From an uncultured Polaribacter sp. (GTDB lineage Bacteria; Bacteroidota; Bacteroidia; Flavobacteriales; Flavobacteriaceae): 7,644 nt of DNA. Of the stretch, positions 5,988 through 7,644 are shown in pieces. The notes under the pieces were generated by a model that did not search any database, had not been told where the DNA came from, and saw nothing but the letters and a program-made list of their open reading frames with translations. Position 1 is the stretch's first letter. Every line of letters begins with the position of its first letter. The stretch is from contig CALHCK010000128.1 of the NCBI GenBank assembly GCA_937936695.1, forward strand, positions 1 to 7,644, written 5' to 3'. Position numbers and translations under genes: made by a program.

Positions 5988-7463
5988 TCACCCTAAAAAA
6001 CCAATCATTAAATACATTATTGTAGTTAATACACCACCAATTAAAGCATAAGGTAATTGTGTTTTTACATGATCTATATGATCGCTAGCAGATGCCATAG
6101 AAGAAATAATAGAAGTATCTGATATAGGAGAACAATGATCTCCAAAAATACCTCCTCCTAAAGTTGCAGCCACTACAATAGTTAAATCTGCACCATGTGT
6201 ATTTGCCATAGGGATAGAAATTGCCAACATAATAGCAAAAGTACCCCAAGAGGTTCCTGTTGCAAATGCTATAAAAGAACTAATTACAAAAACAAAAGCT
6301 GGTAACAACTCTATAGATAACCAACTTTTAGTTACCTCAGCAACGTATTTACCTGTTTCTAATTCTTTACAAACGTCTCCAATAGCAAACGCTAACAACA
6401 TTAACAAAGCCAGTGGCATTAACTCACTAATTCCTTTTAATGTTAAATTTACAGCTTCTTTAGGCTTTAAAAAACCTTGTACAAAGTACATGAAAATAGC
6501 TACTAAAAGCGCTGTAATTACAGCATATAAAACAGATGAAGACCCAGAACCTTCTCCAATAGCTTGTGTTGCATGATCTAAAAATGAATTTGCTGTTTTA
6601 ACACTACCCCAACCTGTATAGATTAAATTTACTGGCATCATAAAAACCATTACCAATAGCGGTACAATCATATTATACGCTTTGGCCTTTATTCCGTCTT
6701 TTGGCGGAAACGAAGTGATTTCATCAGAAACCATAGGCTTAGAGTTTTTATTCATTAACTCGCCTGTTTCTTTTGTTCTTTGCTCTGCCTTTTTCATAGG
6801 CCCAAAATCCTTTTTAGTAAAAATCACAATAAAAACAATTGCAATAGTTAATAAAGGGTAAAAATTATATTTTATAGAAGCCATCATCATTGCAAAAGGC
6901 TTATCTACGCCCTGTGTTAACAGCAACCCCATAATAAATGCTCCCCATGCATTAAACGGAATTAATATAGACGATGGAGCAGAACTAGAATCTGCTATGT
7001 ATGCCAATTTTTCTCTAGGTATTTTTAATTTATCAAAAATAGGCCTATACAACGTACCCACAGTTAAAGAGCTTATACTGGTTTCTACAAATAACAACAA
7101 TCCTGTAATTGTTGCTAATAATTGCACAACTACTCTACTATATCCTGATTTTTTACTTTCTAGTTTTGTTAATTTTTTATTGATGATATTTATAAACCCC
7201 TCAACACCTCTAGAATACTGAATAAAAATTAGCAAAGAACCCACCAAAGCACTAAATAAAATAGTTCTTGTATTTCCTTTAGACTGAAAAACATTTACCA
7301 AAGCTTCAATCATCGCTATAGTGCCTTCTAACGGATTCCAACTTTTAAGAATCAACCAAGAAAACCAAATACCAAATAGTAGAGCTATATACACCTGCTT
7401 GGTTCTTAATGCTAAAACAATAGCTATTATAGGTGGTAATACCGAAAGAAATCCGTAATTCAT
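5988..7463 (-). CDS. nhaC: NhaC-family Na+/H+ antiporter
   Basis: The 491-residue protein has about a dozen hydrophobic segments, for example 5-19, 24-40, 67-82, 111-128, 203-216, 265-282, 312-330, 348-362, 388-402 and 471-490. It carries the marks of the NhaC sodium:proton antiporters of the inner membrane: FVETSISSLTVG (125-136), ADSSSAPSSILIPFNAWGAF (157-176), FATGTSWGTFAIM (400-412) and GGGIFGDHCSPISDTS (436-451), with DHIDHVKTQLPYAL (461-474) behind it. Such carriers export Na+ for H+ and help in pH and salt tolerance, which suits a marine habitat. Ion choice is inference, since related NhaC-type carriers move organic acids or amino acids. A charged cytoplasmic loop lies at about 217-262. 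It ends in a tandem stop, TGA then TAA. It appears monocistronic and convergent to the pheS cluster. Confidence 0.93.
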   Translation of the reverse strand: MNYGFLSVLPPIIAIVLALRTKQVYIALLFGIWFSWLILKSWNPLEGTIAMIEALVNVFQSKGNTRTILFSALVGSLLIFIQYSRGVEGFINIINKKLTKLESKKSGYSRVVVQLLATITGLLLFVETSISSLTVGTLYRPIFDKLKIPREKLAYIADSSSAPSSILIPFNAWGAFIMGLLLTQGVDKPFAMMMASIKYNFYPLLTIAIVFIVIFTKKDFGPMKKAEQRTKETGELMNKNSKPMVSDEITSFPPKDGIKAKAYNMIVPLLVMVFMMPVNLIYTGWGSVKTANSFLDHATQAIGEGSGSSSVLYAVITALLVAIFMYFVQGFLKPKEAVNLTLKGISELMPLALLMLLAFAIGDVCKELETGKYVAEVTKSWLSIELLPAFVFVISSFIAFATGTSWGTFAIMLAISIPMANTHGADLTIVVAATLGGGIFGDHCSPISDTSIISSMASASDHIDHVKTQLPYALIGGVLTTIMYLMIGFLG

Positions 7464-7479
7464 AAAATTAAGTTTTGCC

Positions 7480-7487
7480 TAAAGGTA
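7480..7487 (-). promoter_or_regulatory. Possible nhaC promoter -7 box
   Basis: The minus strand reads TACCTTTA, a one-mismatch version of TAnnTTTG, 16 bases before the nhaC ATG. A -33 element is not evident, so this is tentative. Confidence 0.3.
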
Positions 7488-7555
7488 ATAATTAAAATAT
7501 TTTATTGAATATCCGTTTTTACTCATAACCCTGTAATACTAGCAATTACAAGCCT

Positions 7556-7630
7556 ATCGAATAGTTTATCTTCGAAATACCTTCGATTGAGTTTATAAAT
7601 AAACTCGTTTAAGTATAATTGGAGGTATTT
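7556..7630. repeat. Cluster of nested inverted repeats upstream of nhaC
   Basis: Three pairings are visible in the gene-free end of the window. GAGTTTAT (7589-7596) pairs with ATAAACTC (7599-7606). AAATACCT (7575-7582) pairs with AGGTATTT (7623-7630) and encloses the first. ATCGAA (7556-7561) pairs with TTCGAT (7582-7587), with a TTCGAA palindrome at 7571-7576 between them. No frame across 7464-7644 looks coding. The region could be a regulatory leader, an operator array, or the edge of a gene or repeat beyond the window. Confidence 0.45.
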
Positions 7631-7644
7631 TCTTTTAATTTTAT

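Noticed and set aside
5857..6051. Plus-strand open frame of 64 codons
   Set aside because: It runs out of frame through the lipoprotein gene, across the terminator hairpin and into the end of nhaC; it is a shadow.
6997..7221. Plus-strand open frame of 74 codons
   Set aside because: It lies wholly opposite nhaC, which has clear family motifs; the frame is a by-product of its codons.

Overview
The window is AT-rich chromosomal DNA that looks like a member of the Flavobacteriia (Bacteroidota), probably a marine relative of Polaribacter or Tenacibaculum. The grounds are the character of the proteins (RecA, PheS, GdhA), the absence of Shine-Dalgarno sequences, A-rich leaders, and promoter -7 boxes of the Bacteroidota TAnnTTTG type before pheS and gdhA. 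The exact genus is inference. Most genes are housekeeping; I see no phage, transposon, CRISPR, rRNA or tRNA genes.

Left part (1-1289): the 3' end of rpiB (ribose-5-phosphate isomerase B) is followed with a one-base overlap by an ElaA-type GNAT acetyltransferase. Convergent to it, with overlapping stop codons, is an RluE-like 23S rRNA pseudouridine synthase. A gap of about 100 bases separates that gene from the divergent recA.

Middle part (1289-3945): recA is full length by homology but carries an in-frame TGA at codon 244, where relatives have a conserved glycine. The next 92 codons stay in frame and look intact to the normal end. This is the most notable feature of the window: a nonsense mutation, a sequencing error or, less likely, readthrough or recoding. 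A strong hairpin terminator separates recA from the convergent gdhA (NADP-type hexameric glutamate dehydrogenase). A 201-base divergent promoter region, with a GCGC-centred palindrome and an inverted repeat, lies between gdhA and pheS.

Right part (3946-7644): pheS (phenylalanyl-tRNA synthetase alpha chain) leads a tight run with two small proteins of unknown function (86 and 131 residues). A 75-residue lipoprotein follows, flanked by two perfect copies of an 18-base repeat. A bidirectional hairpin terminator ends this run and also serves the convergent nhaC-family Na+/H+ antiporter gene. The last ~180 bases, upstream of nhaC, hold no recognisable gene but contain several nested inverted repeats.

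Apart from the interrupted recA and the two uncharacterised small genes behind pheS, the region reads as ordinary core genome. I did not find a convincing new multi-gene system.
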